DNA of 64,000 bases. Origin: Lumbricus terrestris. Lineage: Eukaryota; Annelida; Clitellata; Crassiclitellata; Lumbricidae. The DNA lies in contig OX457041.1 in NCBI GenBank assembly GCA_949752735.1, positions 29,228,900 through 29,292,899 on the forward strand. Direction: 5' to 3'. Every line of letters begins with the position of its first letter. The stretch's first letter is position 1. Below, piece by piece: positions 46,863 to 58,153 of this stretch. The translations under genes and the position numbers were made by a program. Below the pieces are notes generated by a model. It was not told where the DNA came from. It made no database searches and saw only the letters and a list, made by a program, of their open reading frames with translations.

Positions 46863-49198
46863 CAGGGGCGCAGCCAGAACATTTTCCTGGGGTGATCAGA
46901 ATTATTATTGTAAGCGCCGAAGGCACGAAGCCAATGCCGACTAGGGGGTCTGGGGGAGCATCGTAAGCTCTTCCAATGGAGTCTGGGGCGGAGCCCCAGA
47001 AACCAACGCATTTTTTACTTTTGACATCATGCAGCTTGAGCACGTTTCAGACTCTTGTTTGCCAGCTGTATTTATGAGCGATGAAGTCCTGAGAACTTCT
47101 GAAAAATATGGCTCAAGACTTCAAAAATTTAAAGAGCGTTTGTTAAGCCTCTTAAAAGCTACGTGGCATGTTTTGAATAAACCAGTAGAAATTGACTTTT
47201 GAGCTTTCCCATTTGTTTAGATAAGACAAAGGGTCATAGGCATATAGCTCATGAGTGGCTCATCAGAAATTTTCGAATTTCCACAATGCAATGGCAGCAT
47301 TTTAAGCTGTCATCTAAAGTATAATTGCTATGCTATTTCAGTGCTGATAAGAGTGATCTAAACTTCAATGAATATACTCACAATTATAAAGAAAATTATT
47401 TTTATGAGTTTTCACGTGTATTATGGTACCATTTTAAGATGTCAACTTAGCAAAATAACTCTAAATACTTAAGTGCTGAAAAAAGAGTGATTTCAGATTT
47501 CAACATAGGCCTAGCAGGCATGGGCGGAGAATTGGGTGGGGACTTGGGGGATGAAAACGACCGGCCGAAGATTTTGGGCAGACGAATGAATGGCTGAGTC
47601 ACCGACGAAATTTTTCCATTTTTGCCGGCCAAAAAACTTGACGACTTTTTTTTTAGTCATCCGTCAGAAAATGTCGATGAAAACCCAATATTATCTTCTG
47701 TGCAAAAAAGTTGACGACATTTTTTTAGTCATCACTTTTACCGTGACATGTCCCAACGCTTAATGATTGGGGGGACAAATGCATGGGCCGTCCCCCCACC
47801 ACATTATTTGAGGGGGACCGTCCCCCCTAAGTCTCCGCCCATGCTAGCAGGGGAAGGGGTTTGGGTAGGGAATGTGCCTCCTCCACAACATAGAATTTAT
47901 TTCCACACTTCAGTCATGCATGGTATCATTTTAGGCTGTCATTTTCACGAAATTAATCATGATTTCATTGCTGAAAGACATGGTGTAAGACTTCAATGCC
48001 CCCTCCCCATTGTTTAATTTTTTAAATTTTCATACTGTAATGGTAGGTTTTTAAGCTGTCATATTAATAAAAAATAGCTCTTTTTCAATGCTGATAGTCA
48101 TAGATTTTAGTTTAAAATTTCAGAGTGTTAATTGCCTAGCACAATTGCTTAAAAATTTTAGATTTGCACCGTGACTTTTAAAGCTGTCATTTTTACAAAA
48201 TAACTCATGATTTTAGTGCTCAGAGCCGTGATATAAAATTTCAATAAATGTCACTTCCCATCGTTTAAGAATTTTTTAAATTTACAAACAGTGTAATGAC
48301 AGCATCTTAGGCTGTCGTCTTAGCAGAATTGCTCATTTTGGATAAACAGTGGATAACACGGCAGAAATTTATAATAATATTTTTTATGAAATACGGTACT
48401 TATAACATATTGGGGGATATAAGCATCTCCGTCCCCACCACAAACTTTGGGGGTCTAAAACTTCTGAGTGTTGCCTCGCCTCACAATTACTTACGTCTTC
48501 CCTATCGCCTTAAATATCCGCCCATGACAGTAAGTTTTTCACATAATATCATATGATAGTATAATTATATTATAATTATAATAAATAATAAAATTATGAT
48601 TATATAGTAGGAAATAAGATCATGGTACTATATGGCAGTTTATGTAATACAGTACCGGTATAATAAACAGCAGCTAAAAGCTACTATCATTTTGTCAAAT
48701 TTTCTGGGGGAAAATTTTTCATTTCTGATCGCTTTTTCCGCTGGAAAGTCTAGATCAAACAAATCTGACTAACTATATAATTATTAAAATGCTAATTTGA
48801 AGGAAAACAATTCTTAACTAGGCCTTAATAAAATAGCACACACGGTACTATCAATTAAGTCGTAATTTATTATCAATAAATTGGTGAGACATTGCATTGT
48901 ATGTATAGGCATATCGCTACCACTTTTAATTCAGCACTAGGCAATTTCTCGAGGCCCAGACAAAGCCAGGTAGACCAGCAAAACACTGACATCTGGTGCT
49001 TTATGAACTGTGAATTTGACTAAAATTAGAATACAGAAGAATGAAACAACTGGCTTGATTGTGTAATCTGAAAGAGCGAAAGACCCCCTACTCCACCCCG
49101 GGCACCCCCAACAAAAAACTCGTCGGATTTGGAAAAATTGCGTGGGTCACCTTTTTAGCCCTGCGGGGTGCTCTCAAGCACCCCTGGTTGCGCCACTG
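46863..49198. mobile_element. hAT-like termini enclosing a composite region with ~120-bp subrepeats
   Basis: The left end CAGGGGCGCAGCCAG (46863) and the right end CTGGTTGCGCCACTG (ending 49198) are inverted hAT-type termini. Flanking 8-mers CTGCCATT and CCGCCCAC do not match, so they may come from different insertions. About 47250-48340 holds five or six diverged ~120-bp units, each with TTTTAAGCTGTCAT, then AATAACTC..ATTT..GTGCTGA. A further lone end, ATCCGCCCATGAC, is at about 48512-48524. One nested MITE is listed separately. No transposase was seen. Confidence 0.5.
47519..47843. mobile_element. 325-bp MITE, CATGGGCGGA family, nested
   Basis: Ends are CATGGGCGGAGA and TCTCCGCCCATG. The flanks are perfect 8-bp duplications CTAGCAGG at 47511-47518 and 47844-47851. 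Related in its ends to 11840-11997. It inserted inside the older subrepeat region. Confidence 0.9.
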
Positions 49199-50114
49199 CC
49201 GCCCACTGGCTAAAACCAAGCTCCGCCCAAAGCGAACCGGCTATCTCGTGCCCAGGGCTGGTATGTACAGGGCACGGCATAAGGTAATCACATATAGTGC
49301 CTAAGCGCGACTTAGTAATTCCCGATATAACCATTGGAATGTATCCATATGCACGAGAAAAAATAGCAGCGAGAATAACTAATCTACACATTCCTTGAAC
49401 CCGACGATGCATGACGCTTGCTCTTCCCCCAATTCAATAGATCGTTGGCAGCGTGGGGTAAACAGAATCAGACCTAGAGCGGCCCGCAGGGAAATATCGG
49501 ACGGCTGCCTATTGTTCACGCTGTCCAGCGAAAGTCGGCCGTCTATTGTTCACAATGGGAGTAGCCGGCTTAAACCTACCTCGAAGTTGGAATAACGTTA
49601 TACCTAGTTTAATTCGCTAATCTCAAGCCGTGCATACGGAAATAACCCAGTATTCCTGTATAGGCCAGATTTAAGCCAAATATACGAGTTATGCGCTCAT
49701 GTACATACGGGCCCTGAGTCGCAATGCAGACGTAGGCCTAAAGATAAGAGCCATACATGTAGGCTACAGAGTAATGTTGGCCTGGCCATTCGAGCTGCTC
49801 CCTCCCCGACGGGAAACGGTTTCATTTAGGCTGCAGATTAGGGTGATTCAGAAAAAATTATTTTTGAAATTTAATGAGCATAGTTGCTCATTGTGTTCCT
49901 TTTGGGTACAGATTAAATTATGTACAAGAAATTTCGAAATAAAATGCATTTTAGGTAATGCTCAATGAGCACAAAGTTTACATATAGTTGTATTCAAAGT
50001 TACAAATTGAGATAATGGCCATGTGATATAGCACACACTAAATAAAGTTGAATGATACAAATAATTGAGTTTTTAGTAACTCAAAGTGGAGATAAGAACT
50101 CAGATATTCATTCA
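49199..50114. other. Gene-free stretch left of the LTR element
   Basis: Less AT-rich than average but without a recognisable gene. The ORFs at 49059-49304 and 49395-49595 have no family features. Confidence 0.35.
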
Positions 50115-50118
50115 CTAT

Positions 50119-51590
50119 TGTAGTTGTTTTGGCCGGTGCAACCCCTTAGGAAGACGATCCCTAGATCCGCCCTCGTCAAGGGGAATGAATGCCTCCCCTC
50201 TCCGCGCTACCAGAGAGGGTTTGAATGAAGCATCTGCAGCAGCTAGTGGACCTCTCTTTCCTGGATGATACAGATACGACTATCGCTCTCGGATCCTCAC
50301 TTCTGCGAGGCTGGAAGGAAGCTGCACTGGCTCCCTGTCTCGGAGCATCGGAGGGATAATCGAACTCGTACGATCGGTCAAGGATAGGGTAATAGTGATT
50401 CTTGACGAAAGGTGCCTAAGTGGAAGAGCGCTGCTCGTGGGAGTCAGAACTTCTTCTCCCTAAGAGAAGGAGTCAGGGTTCGATTTGGGTTGGGTCCACA
50501 CGATCATACCCGAGTCCTATCTCTCTCTATCTCTCTCTTTCTATATATATATATGGTCGTTGCCATGGTGAGTGTTCCTACTCTACGTAAGTATTTATAG
50601 GAATAAAGACTCTCTTCTATATATATATTTTATTAAGCAGAGTAAATAAGTTCTAATCTAATACTACTAACTATTTAAGCAACAAAACAATGCATTCATT
50701 CATACGTGAACCTTCGACAAAGCACATCCCTTACAATCTTCGATTCTATCTTAATAAAATAGGGGGGGAAGGCAATTCTCTATAAATTTAGGATTCACAG
50801 AGTACTCGAATGATTCCTACTGTTCATACCTTAGATCCGGTCCAGACCTGGTTGTACGGCTGACAGTGGCAAAGGAACAGAAAACAACTTATACTCCCGA
50901 TCAATGGCGGGGATCTCGCTGTAGACTATCCATTCCGAGTACGCGGTAAAAGGACTCCTGTCCTGCGGTGAAACGGATCGGAAGAGGACTATCCTGCACT
51001 CGACGAGGGAGACGCTAAACTCTTCCTTGAGTTGGTTACTCGCACTTCGGAAGGCAGGTCCTTCATTCCTGGATTTGCGGAGGGGATCAGAGGCCTATTC
51101 TGCACTTCGACGAAGGAGTTCCTAAAATTGGCTTCTCACACTTCGGAACGCAGATTCTTAATTCCTGGGTTGACGAAGGCGGCATTGTCTTCCTCCGGGC
51201 ACGGACTTCAACCAGTCGCAGGTCCTTCCTGAATACAGAATCTGGGAGTCGGCGCTTGGGTTCTTTGCAAAAGGGCTTTTATATGGTTCTGGGGGACGCT
51301 TCAGCCCCCGTCGTTGCTACTACCATGCATTGGCAGTCTGCCAACTCAATCGGGACACGCTGTCTTTCCAGGGCAGGCCGAGTTAATTCTGCAAGTCATG
51401 CTGACTCGGTCACACACTCTCTACACGCAGGGAGCACGTGGACACCAGTTGCAGCTACAGGAAGGGCGTCGCTATATCTATATTATGTGGGCCTAGGATC
51501 TCCTTTCCCTACATATAATATGGGTCTTATTACATTACTATTACATTACTTAACGTTTAAATCCTTTGTCAACAGTCCTACTGTTGTACA
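50119..51590 (-). repeat. 3' LTR of the non-autonomous element (1472 bp)
   Basis: Differs from the 5' LTR by only two changes that I could find: a 2-bp indel (CCTCAC against CCTCTCAC, near 50292/54669) and one substitution (ACAGGAAGG against ACAGCAAGG, near 51463/55837). The lengths 1472 and 1474 agree with that. The small ORFs inside it recur identically in the other LTR and are not genes. Confidence 0.92.
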
Positions 51591-52812
51591 CTCTCCGCGA
51601 CCGACTCGTGAAAAATTCAGGCTGTAGGTCGGAATTTTTCAACTACTTCCGTCTCATTTAGACATCATTTTCGGTCGTTCATAACCCTGGTCTCAGGTTG
51701 CGTCGAGGACATTGTCTCGTCCTGCTGGAGTCTGGAAGTCGGCTGATGCGCTTCGGATCAGTTTCCTTTCCTACCACCTCAGTCTCTTACTTGCCCAAGC
51801 CATACAGGGGCTTAGATCTATTAGGGCAAATTGGCGCTAATATAAATCTTCCTTCACATCATAATCACAATGTCAATGCAATAAGTGTCCGTTATGCATA
51901 CTAAGAGCTACTTATAACATATAGTGTTCAGTGTCACATATAACGTCAACATTCCATCGGCTGTCCAAAATCAGGGCACATGATTATGCAAACGAAAGTG
52001 CACGCATAAAGGGTAAGTTCGCAGTAGAAATGTCTGTTTCCGGCTTATTTGGACTCACGATTCACAAGCCAGCTCAATAAAAGCAAAATAGGGCAACATA
52101 AAACATATCAATAAAAAAGGGAGCAACACGAAACACATCAAATCAAAGGTAATCTAAACTATCGCCACCCTACACATCATCATCATAACGTGCAGGTAAA
52201 CGTATTGTACGTTAGGCAGGAGATGGCAATTCTAAGACATCATCTTCTTCATCGCTTGGTAACGAGGTAAGACAATTCCTTGGCTTGTCTTTCCTTACAC
52301 GCAACTCCGTACTAGTTCCTTGAATTGTTCCCAGATTATCGACGTTAATCGCTTCGCTGGGCGATTTTCCGATTTGATAAAGATACGCGTTTCTGACACG
52401 CGTCTCTTTCCTCCAGACGAACGAACGGGTCGGGTCGTCTGACTTCTCCTTCAGACGAACGAACGGGTTGTCTGAATTCTCTTCTCAGACGATCGAACAG
52501 GTCGGCTGAATTCTCTTTCAGACGAACGGGAAAAACGGTCGTCTGATTCTTCTCAGACGAGCGAACGTGACATGGACTTATCTTCTCATGAGGCGAACGA
52601 GGATTTCTCCTCTCAGACAAAGGGGGGTGGACTTCGCTTCTCGGACGAGCGGTGGGAATTGGACTTCGCTTCTCAGACGAGCGAGAAAGTGGACGTCTCT
52701 CTTCGGACGAACGGGAATTGGACTTCGCTTCTTCGACGAGCAGGGGAATTGGACTTCGCTTCTCCGACGGCGAGCAAGATGGACGTCTGATACAAAAGTT
52801 TGTTCGGCTGCT

Positions 52813-54375
52813 CTATGATCTCGTCCACGGAGTCACCTGTAGACTCGCGCTGCTTCTTCCAATAAGCGCGCAAGCAATAAGCGCGTAAGACAATAAGCGC
52901 GCAAGACAACTCACGCCACTTCTCCATAAGCGCGTAAGACAACTCACGCTGCTTCTCCATAAGCGCGTAAGACAACTCACGCTGCTTTTCCATAAGCGCG
53001 TAAGACAACTCACGCTGCTTCTCCATAAGCGCGTAAGACTACTCACGCCACTTCTCCATAAGCGCGTAAGACAACTCACGCTACTTCTCCATAAGCGCGT
53101 AAGACTACTCACGCTGCTTTTCCATAAGCGCGTAAGACAACTCACGCTGCTTCTCCATAAGCGTGTAAGACTACTCACGCTGCTTCTCCATAAGCGCGTA
53201 AGACAATTCAGGAGCATTGGCAGTTGCAGTAGCGGTCGACATAATCGTAGGCCTATTTTCGTTACAGGCGCATTAATATGTCGCTCGTAATCTTTCCACA
53301 GATCAGTTGAGTCAGTTTGTGTCGCCACCGAAGTTACAGGGTTGTTTGAGGCGGAGGTGGACAAGCGAGGTGGGTAGGGGTTGTTGTACAGTGGTTCGAA
53401 GCGTTGAGCGCCAATCCTGCTATTTACATTCGGTAAGTTCACGTAGGTCACCATCAGATCATCAGTACAACGAGGCGCAAATAGTTCGTGCTGCCTGTCC
53501 GAGTAATACGAATCACTCGGCACAGCGTAGTAATCAGAATGGCCGCTGACGGCTTGTCGTCCGTAAGGTGGCGCTTTCTGATGCACAGCAAGTATCGGCC
53601 GTCGCTCTGACGTCATCAGGGTTGCGGTATCCGAAGGCATCGCGCGTCGGGGTTTGTGGTTGCAGCGAGAGGCGGTCGAAGCGGCGGCAGCATCAGCGGA
53701 GCGGCTGAAGACGGGGTCGCCGTTGTACACAGACGCTGTGTGAGTCATCGGCCAGTGAACTTGTTGCGAAGAACGAACGGGTTGCTGACGTGTTGCATGG
53801 TTGTCTTCAGACGATGAATGCAAGGCAGTGGCCGTTCGTGGCTCTAAATTACGGGGTCTTCCGTGGTTAATTTCAGAATGAACAATAATTTCACTTTGGC
53901 CGAAATTAATCCCACTTTGGCTTAGCCCTCTATATTTCCCTATTTCTTTGTCTCCGGTTCGATTCACATTGCACAACAAAGCATTTTCATCTTCAGCAAC
54001 ATCACACGCTTCATACTCATCATCAGCTTCAACATCATCACATTCTTTGGACCTACGACTGAACCGATTGAGACAGAAAGCAGTTTCTTTTGTCCGCCCT
54101 TCTCTCCTGGTTCCTACATTTATAAAGTCGGTTTGTCTTTCGTGGTTTGATTGGGTAGCACCACCGACTTGTTTTTCACAAGTGCCAATGAACTGGTAAG
54201 AGGTTACGTCATATTCTTTTGCAGACGTCCCCTCTACCGTTCCTAAACTGCTAGAGACGGCTTTTACTTGCAAGTTTGTTTCGCCATACTCATTGAAATC
54301 CGTGTTTTGTCCAATGGAACGATTCGTCAGCACTCTCTTTTCTTTTGTGAGCGTGCTTTCCTCATCGTTCCCCAT
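52813..54375 (-). CDS. Leading ORF of the non-autonomous LTR element, gag-like, no known domain
   Basis: A 521-codon frame from ATG 54375 (MGNDEES...). An in-frame ATG at 54513 lies inside the LTR and upstream of the primer-binding site, so I do not favour it. The first ~400 residues are hydrophilic and low in structure (Asn, Ser, Arg, Asp). I see no zinc knuckle, protease or capsid motif. From about residue 420 the frame runs into the minisatellite and becomes nine LTRLWRSSVSC-like 11-residue repeats. That end looks like an out-of-frame reading of the repeats, whose other frame is more protein-like. It is probably an accessory or gag-precursor ORF. Function unknown. Confidence 0.5.
   Translation of the reverse strand: MGNDEESTLTKEKRVLTNRSIGQNTDFNEYGETNLQVKAVSSSLGTVEGTSAKEYDVTSYQFIGTCEKQVGGATQSNHERQTDFINVGTRREGRTKETAFCLNRFSRRSKECDDVEADDEYEACDVAEDENALLCNVNRTGDKEIGKYRGLSQSGINFGQSEIIVHSEINHGRPRNLEPRTATALHSSSEDNHATRQQPVRSSQQVHWPMTHTASVYNGDPVFSRSADAAAASTASRCNHKPRRAMPSDTATLMTSERRPILAVHQKAPPYGRQAVSGHSDYYAVPSDSYYSDRQHELFAPRCTDDLMVTYVNLPNVNSRIGAQRFEPLYNNPYPPRLSTSASNNPVTSVATQTDSTDLWKDYERHINAPVTKIGLRLCRPLLQLPMLLNCLTRLWRSSVSSLTRLWRSSVSCLTRLWKSSVSSLTRLWRSSVSCLTRLWRSGVSSLTRLWRSSVSCLTRLWKSSVSCLTRLWRSSVSCLTRLWRSGVSCLARLLSYALIACALIGRSSASLQVTPWTRS
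52860..53212 (-). repeat. 33-bp minisatellite inside the non-autonomous LTR element
   Basis: About nine to ten units of TAAGCGCGTAAGACAACTCA followed by CGCTGCTTCTCCA on the + strand, with shorter units at the left edge. On the - strand one frame reads LMEKQRELSYA repeats beginning from an ATG at 53242. In three units a TTG-to-TAG change (ACTACTC near 53036, 53104 and 53168) stops that frame. The larger overlapping ORF reads the same repeats in another frame. Confidence 0.85.
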
Positions 54376-54470
54376 TCGCACAGCACTAAAACTAACAATC
54401 CTATCTCTATTTCTATTGGCATACAGTCGTTCTGTACCATCATTACAATCATCATCGTTAGGCTCATCTA

Positions 54471-54489
54471 AATCCCATCCTCGTCGCCA
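54471..54489 (-). other. Primer-binding site, tRNA-Ser(GCT)
   Basis: On the - strand TGGCGACGAGGATGGGATT starts one base after the 5' LTR end. It is the exact complement of the 3' end of animal tRNA-Ser(GCT) including CCA, as I know that tRNA. This fixes the element's orientation. Confidence 0.85.
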
Positions 54490-54490
54490 T

Positions 54491-55964
54491 TGTAGTTGTT
54501 TTGGCCGGTGCAACCCCTTAGGAAGACGATCCCTAGATCCGCCCTCGTCAAGGGGAATGAATGCCTCCCCTCTCCGCGCTACCAGAGAGGGTTTGAATGA
54601 AGCATCTGCAGCAGCTAGTGGACCTCTCTTTCCTGGATGATACAGATACGACTATCGCTCTCGGATCCTCTCACTTCTGCGAGGCTGGAAGGAAGCTGCA
54701 CTGGCTCCCTGTCTCGGAGCATCGGAGGGATAATCGAACTCGTACGATCGGTCAAGGATAGGGTAATAGTGATTCTTGACGAAAGGTGCCTAAGTGGAAG
54801 AGCGCTGCTCGTGGGAGTCAGAACTTCTTCTCCCTAAGAGAAGGAGTCAGGGTTCGATTTGGGTTGGGTCCACACGATCATACCCGAGTCCTATCTCTCT
54901 CTATCTCTCTCTTTCTATATATATATATGGTCGTTGCCATGGTGAGTGTTCCTACTCTACGTAAGTATTTATAGGAATAAAGACTCTCTTCTATATATAT
55001 ATTTTATTAAGCAGAGTAAATAAGTTCTAATCTAATACTACTAACTATTTAAGCAACAAAACAATGCATTCATTCATACGTGAACCTTCGACAAAGCACA
55101 TCCCTTACAATCTTCGATTCTATCTTAATAAAATAGGGGGGGAAGGCAATTCTCTATAAATTTAGGATTCACAGAGTACTCGAATGATTCCTACTGTTCA
55201 TACCTTAGATCCGGTCCAGACCTGGTTGTACGGCTGACAGTGGCAAAGGAACAGAAAACAACTTATACTCCCGATCAATGGCGGGGATCTCGCTGTAGAC
55301 TATCCATTCCGAGTACGCGGTAAAAGGACTCCTGTCCTGCGGTGAAACGGATCGGAAGAGGACTATCCTGCACTCGACGAGGGAGACGCTAAACTCTTCC
55401 TTGAGTTGGTTACTCGCACTTCGGAAGGCAGGTCCTTCATTCCTGGATTTGCGGAGGGGATCAGAGGCCTATTCTGCACTTCGACGAAGGAGTTCCTAAA
55501 ATTGGCTTCTCACACTTCGGAACGCAGATTCTTAATTCCTGGGTTGACGAAGGCGGCATTGTCTTCCTCCGGGCACGGACTTCAACCAGTCGCAGGTCCT
55601 TCCTGAATACAGAATCTGGGAGTCGGCGCTTGGGTTCTTTGCAAAAGGGCTTTTATATGGTTCTGGGGGACGCTTCAGCCCCCGTCGTTGCTACTACCAT
55701 GCATTGGCAGTCTGCCAACTCAATCGGGACACGCTGTCTTTCCAGGGCAGGCCGAGTTAATTCTGCAAGTCATGCTGACTCGGTCACACACTCTCTACAC
55801 GCAGGGAGCACGTGGACACCAGTTGCAGCTACAGCAAGGGCGTCGCTATATCTATATTATGTGGGCCTAGGATCTCCTTTCCCTACATATAATATGGGTC
55901 TTATTACATTACTATTACATTACTTAACGTTTAAATCCTTTGTCAACAGTCCTACTGTTGTACA
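54491..55964 (-). repeat. 5' LTR of the non-autonomous element (1474 bp)
   Basis: Begins and ends as TGTA...TACA and carries the same microsatellite-like CTATCTCTCTCTTTC(TA)n segment as its partner. In element orientation it precedes the primer-binding site. Confidence 0.92.
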
Positions 55965-55968
55965 CTAT

Positions 55969-57090
55969 TACAAATTAACTTAGAAAAGTGCACAACTCAA
56001 CAGGAATCCTATGCTGCCTGATCGACTTGTAGCATTGTACAACTACAAGTCATTCACTCACATGCCACCGGGCCAGCTATCCATGCTCTCACGTTTACAC
56101 ATGTAGATCTTGAAAATACATGAAATTCAGTGGAAATTCTACTCTCAATTGAAATTGATTTCTGATACTACAAGTCCTGAAACAATAGGTGACTTTTGTC
56201 CTTCATGCAACTAGATGCACCTTTTTCCTGAAATGACAAACTCCATCACCAGCTGTCTCTTCTTGAATCAGTAGGCACAATTCCGTCACATTCTTCTCTT
56301 GCTGACAATTGATGGCATGCGATGATCAGTTGAAAATGATATAGAGCTTTCGTCTGCATTTTAACAATTTACTTAAATTGCAGTGGTAACTGCCAAGATA
56401 GTGAACTTCCTGTCTGACAAGTTTATTTGATCCTGCTGTGAAGAATGCTGCTGTATCTTCCTGTTAACCTTCAGGAAGAATAGATTATTCAAAGGTTTTT
56501 GTAGTACATTGAGATCTTGACATCTTTAATCATAATTATATGTCAGTGTTCTCCATCGTCATCATCTTCGTCACTATCATCTTCGTCATCATTCAAGTCA
56601 CTGCTCTTGTAGTCTCTAGTTTCCTGGTTACTCGAACAAAATCCTTTATCTGATTTTCTTATTATTTTTATCTTATACCTGGATTTTATGGTCTCATCTT
56701 TTGCTCTGCAACTCTCTCATGACTCCTCATTGACAACAGTCATGCTCATTTTTCATGATTCTTGCTGATCTGCTAAAACAAACTGTTTATACTTATCAAT
56801 TTTGATAACTTGCTCACCTCACTTAATGCAATATCAAAAACGAGATGTACTTTCAACAAATACTTCTCACTTTTTTGTGACTCAGAGTCGTTGCTTCTGT
56901 TATCTTTATCTCTAAACTCTTTCCTATGACATTTTATAGACTGAACTGCTTTATGGATTCGTGCCTTATTCCAAATTCAGATTGACTTGATTTTCAGGCT
57001 CTTTTACACAGCCTTCTTCAAAAATTGCAATGATGAAAAAGTAGAAAGGCACTATGTGGCCTCTTGTAGGCAATACATTAATATAGGAAG
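55969..57090. other. Unique spacer between the two LTR elements
   Basis: About 1.1 kb of AT-rich sequence with a (CATCATCTTCGTCA)-like trinucleotide stretch near 56555-56600. No gene is supported. Confidence 0.4.
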
Positions 57091-57663
57091 TGTGAGCTAA
57101 TTTTGTATAGTCTATGTGGTCAGTTGATGTTTAGGCGTACGAATAGACCAGCTCAAGGTCAGCGTCTAGACAGTTAGGCCTGCAGGTGACAGACTGGCGG
57201 GAAAGTTGGCGCGGTTCGGCCGACCGTCGCCGGAGAGCGAGAGAGAGAGAGATAGGCAGACAGACAGACGGACAGATAGACGGAGAGAGGCAGATAGAAG
57301 GACAGAGCGGCAAGGGGAAGAGTGTACGCCCAGAGAGTGAGATAAGTTGTAGAAGAAGGAGTTGGTAGTAGAGAATAGAAGACGTTTTAGAGAACAGTGG
57401 AGTTAGATAATAATAGTTGCGTTGCTGTCGTAGAATTCAAGCGTTTTGTCGTCGTTGATCCATTGTTGTGTTATTTGCGTTGTTATGAAAGAAGAAGAAA
57501 ATACAAGAAACAGAGCTTTGTTGTAATTGAACAAGTTAAGAACTTTAGAAACTTATACACTAGCTTTAGATACCGAAGTACAGTGACTAGGTTAGGCATA
57601 GGCTGCGCTACTGAACACTGAAGAAAAAGGAAGAAAACTTTGAAGGTCAATTGGAGGTTGACA
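57091..57663 (+). repeat. 5' LTR (573 bp)
   Basis: Begins TGTGAGCTAATTTTG and ends GGAGGTTGACA. The left border is set by the start of identity with 63826, and the right border by the CA end 3 bases before the primer-binding site. It contains a (GA)n tract and GACAGACAGACGGACAGA-type simple sequence. Small ORFs in it are not genes. Confidence 0.88.
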
Positions 57664-57666
57664 TTT

Positions 57667-57684
57667 TGGTGACAGCGGTGGGAT
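57667..57684 (+). other. Primer-binding site, tRNA-Leu-like
   Basis: TGGTGACAGCGGTGGGAT begins 3 bases after the LTR. It matches the complement of the 3' end of animal tRNA-Leu(AAG type), including CCA, with one mismatch (A for G at base 6), judged from known tRNA sequence. Confidence 0.75.
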
Positions 57685-57721
57685 ACTGAATTCAAGCAAA
57701 GGACGTTGGGATAGCGAACTC

Positions 57722-57960
57722 ATTTGGAGGAATATTTTCAGTTGGAGGAATATTTTCAATTGGAGGAATATTTTCAATTGGAGGAATATTTTCAATTGGA
57801 GGAATATTTTCAATCGGAGGAATATTTTCAGTTGGAGGAATATTTTCAGTTGGAGGAATATTTTCATTTGGAGGAATATTTTCAATCGGAGGAATATTTT
57901 CAATTGGAGGAATATTTTCAATTGGAGGAATATTTTCAGTCGGAGGAATATTTACGATTG
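57722..57960 (+). repeat. 18-bp tandem array in the retrotransposon leader (~13 units)
   Basis: Unit TTGGAGGAATATTTTCAG, with variation limited to the CAATTG/CAGTTG/CAATCG junction; the GGAGGAATATTTTC core is constant. It lies between the primer-binding site and the gag start. Both strands stay open in it (LEEYFQ on +, ENIPPI on -), but neither frame has another coding feature. Confidence 0.93.
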
Positions 57961-58153
57961 GAGACGCATTTCGGAGTCTGGTGAGAAGATACAACGGGCA
58001 TACGAATAACATTACGACAACGCAACGCCAGAGAGAGGTATACAAAACTTGCTTGTTTACCCAAGGAGCCATAAGAATTAAAGTCAGCCAATCACAGATA
58101 TTCATAGCCACTCCCTCGATTCTTCACGGTAATCACTGAAGTAAAGAAGAAAG

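Larger units (their letters stand above)
50119..55964 (-). mobile_element. Complete non-autonomous LTR retrotransposon (5846 bp)
   Basis: Two direct LTRs (50119-51590 and 54491-55964) begin TGTA and end TACA. They are flanked by CTAT duplications at 50115-50118 and 55965-55968. The primer-binding site shows that the element reads on the - strand, so the 54491 copy is its 5' LTR. The internal region is only 2900 bp. It holds a gag-like leading ORF, a 33-bp minisatellite, a degenerate CAGACGAACG-rich block (about 52418-52790) and, near 52200-52340 (-), a frame ending like a retroelement polyprotein tail (VRKDKPRNCLTSLPSDEEDD). No protease, RT, RNase H or integrase motif is present. It must have been copied by an autonomous relative. 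Confidence 0.9.

Noticed and set aside
46863..49198. A single 2.3-kb hAT transposon
   Set aside because: The termini pair, but flanking 8-mers do not match and other ends lie inside, so one simple insertion is not demonstrated; reported as a composite.
52567..52888. Three overlapping + strand ORFs with FSDERE/FASQTSEK-like repeats
   Set aside because: They lie antisense to the LTR element and reflect its CAGACGAACG-type repeats.
52860..53212. CRISPR-like array
   Set aside because: Direct head-to-tail 33-bp units without unique spacers in a eukaryotic retrotransposon; it is a minisatellite. The same applies to 45290-45487 and 57722-57960.
50119..55964. Segmental duplication or assembly duplicate instead of LTRs
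   Set aside because: The two 1.47-kb copies have TG...CA ends, a 4-bp target duplication outside and an exact tRNA-Ser primer site inside, which an assembly artefact would not create.
57724..57984. Open frame of LEEYFQ repeats, and its - strand counterpart of ENIPPI repeats
   Set aside because: Produced by an 18-bp tandem array that is a multiple of three; it lies in the leader of the retrotransposon and has no other coding sequence attached.
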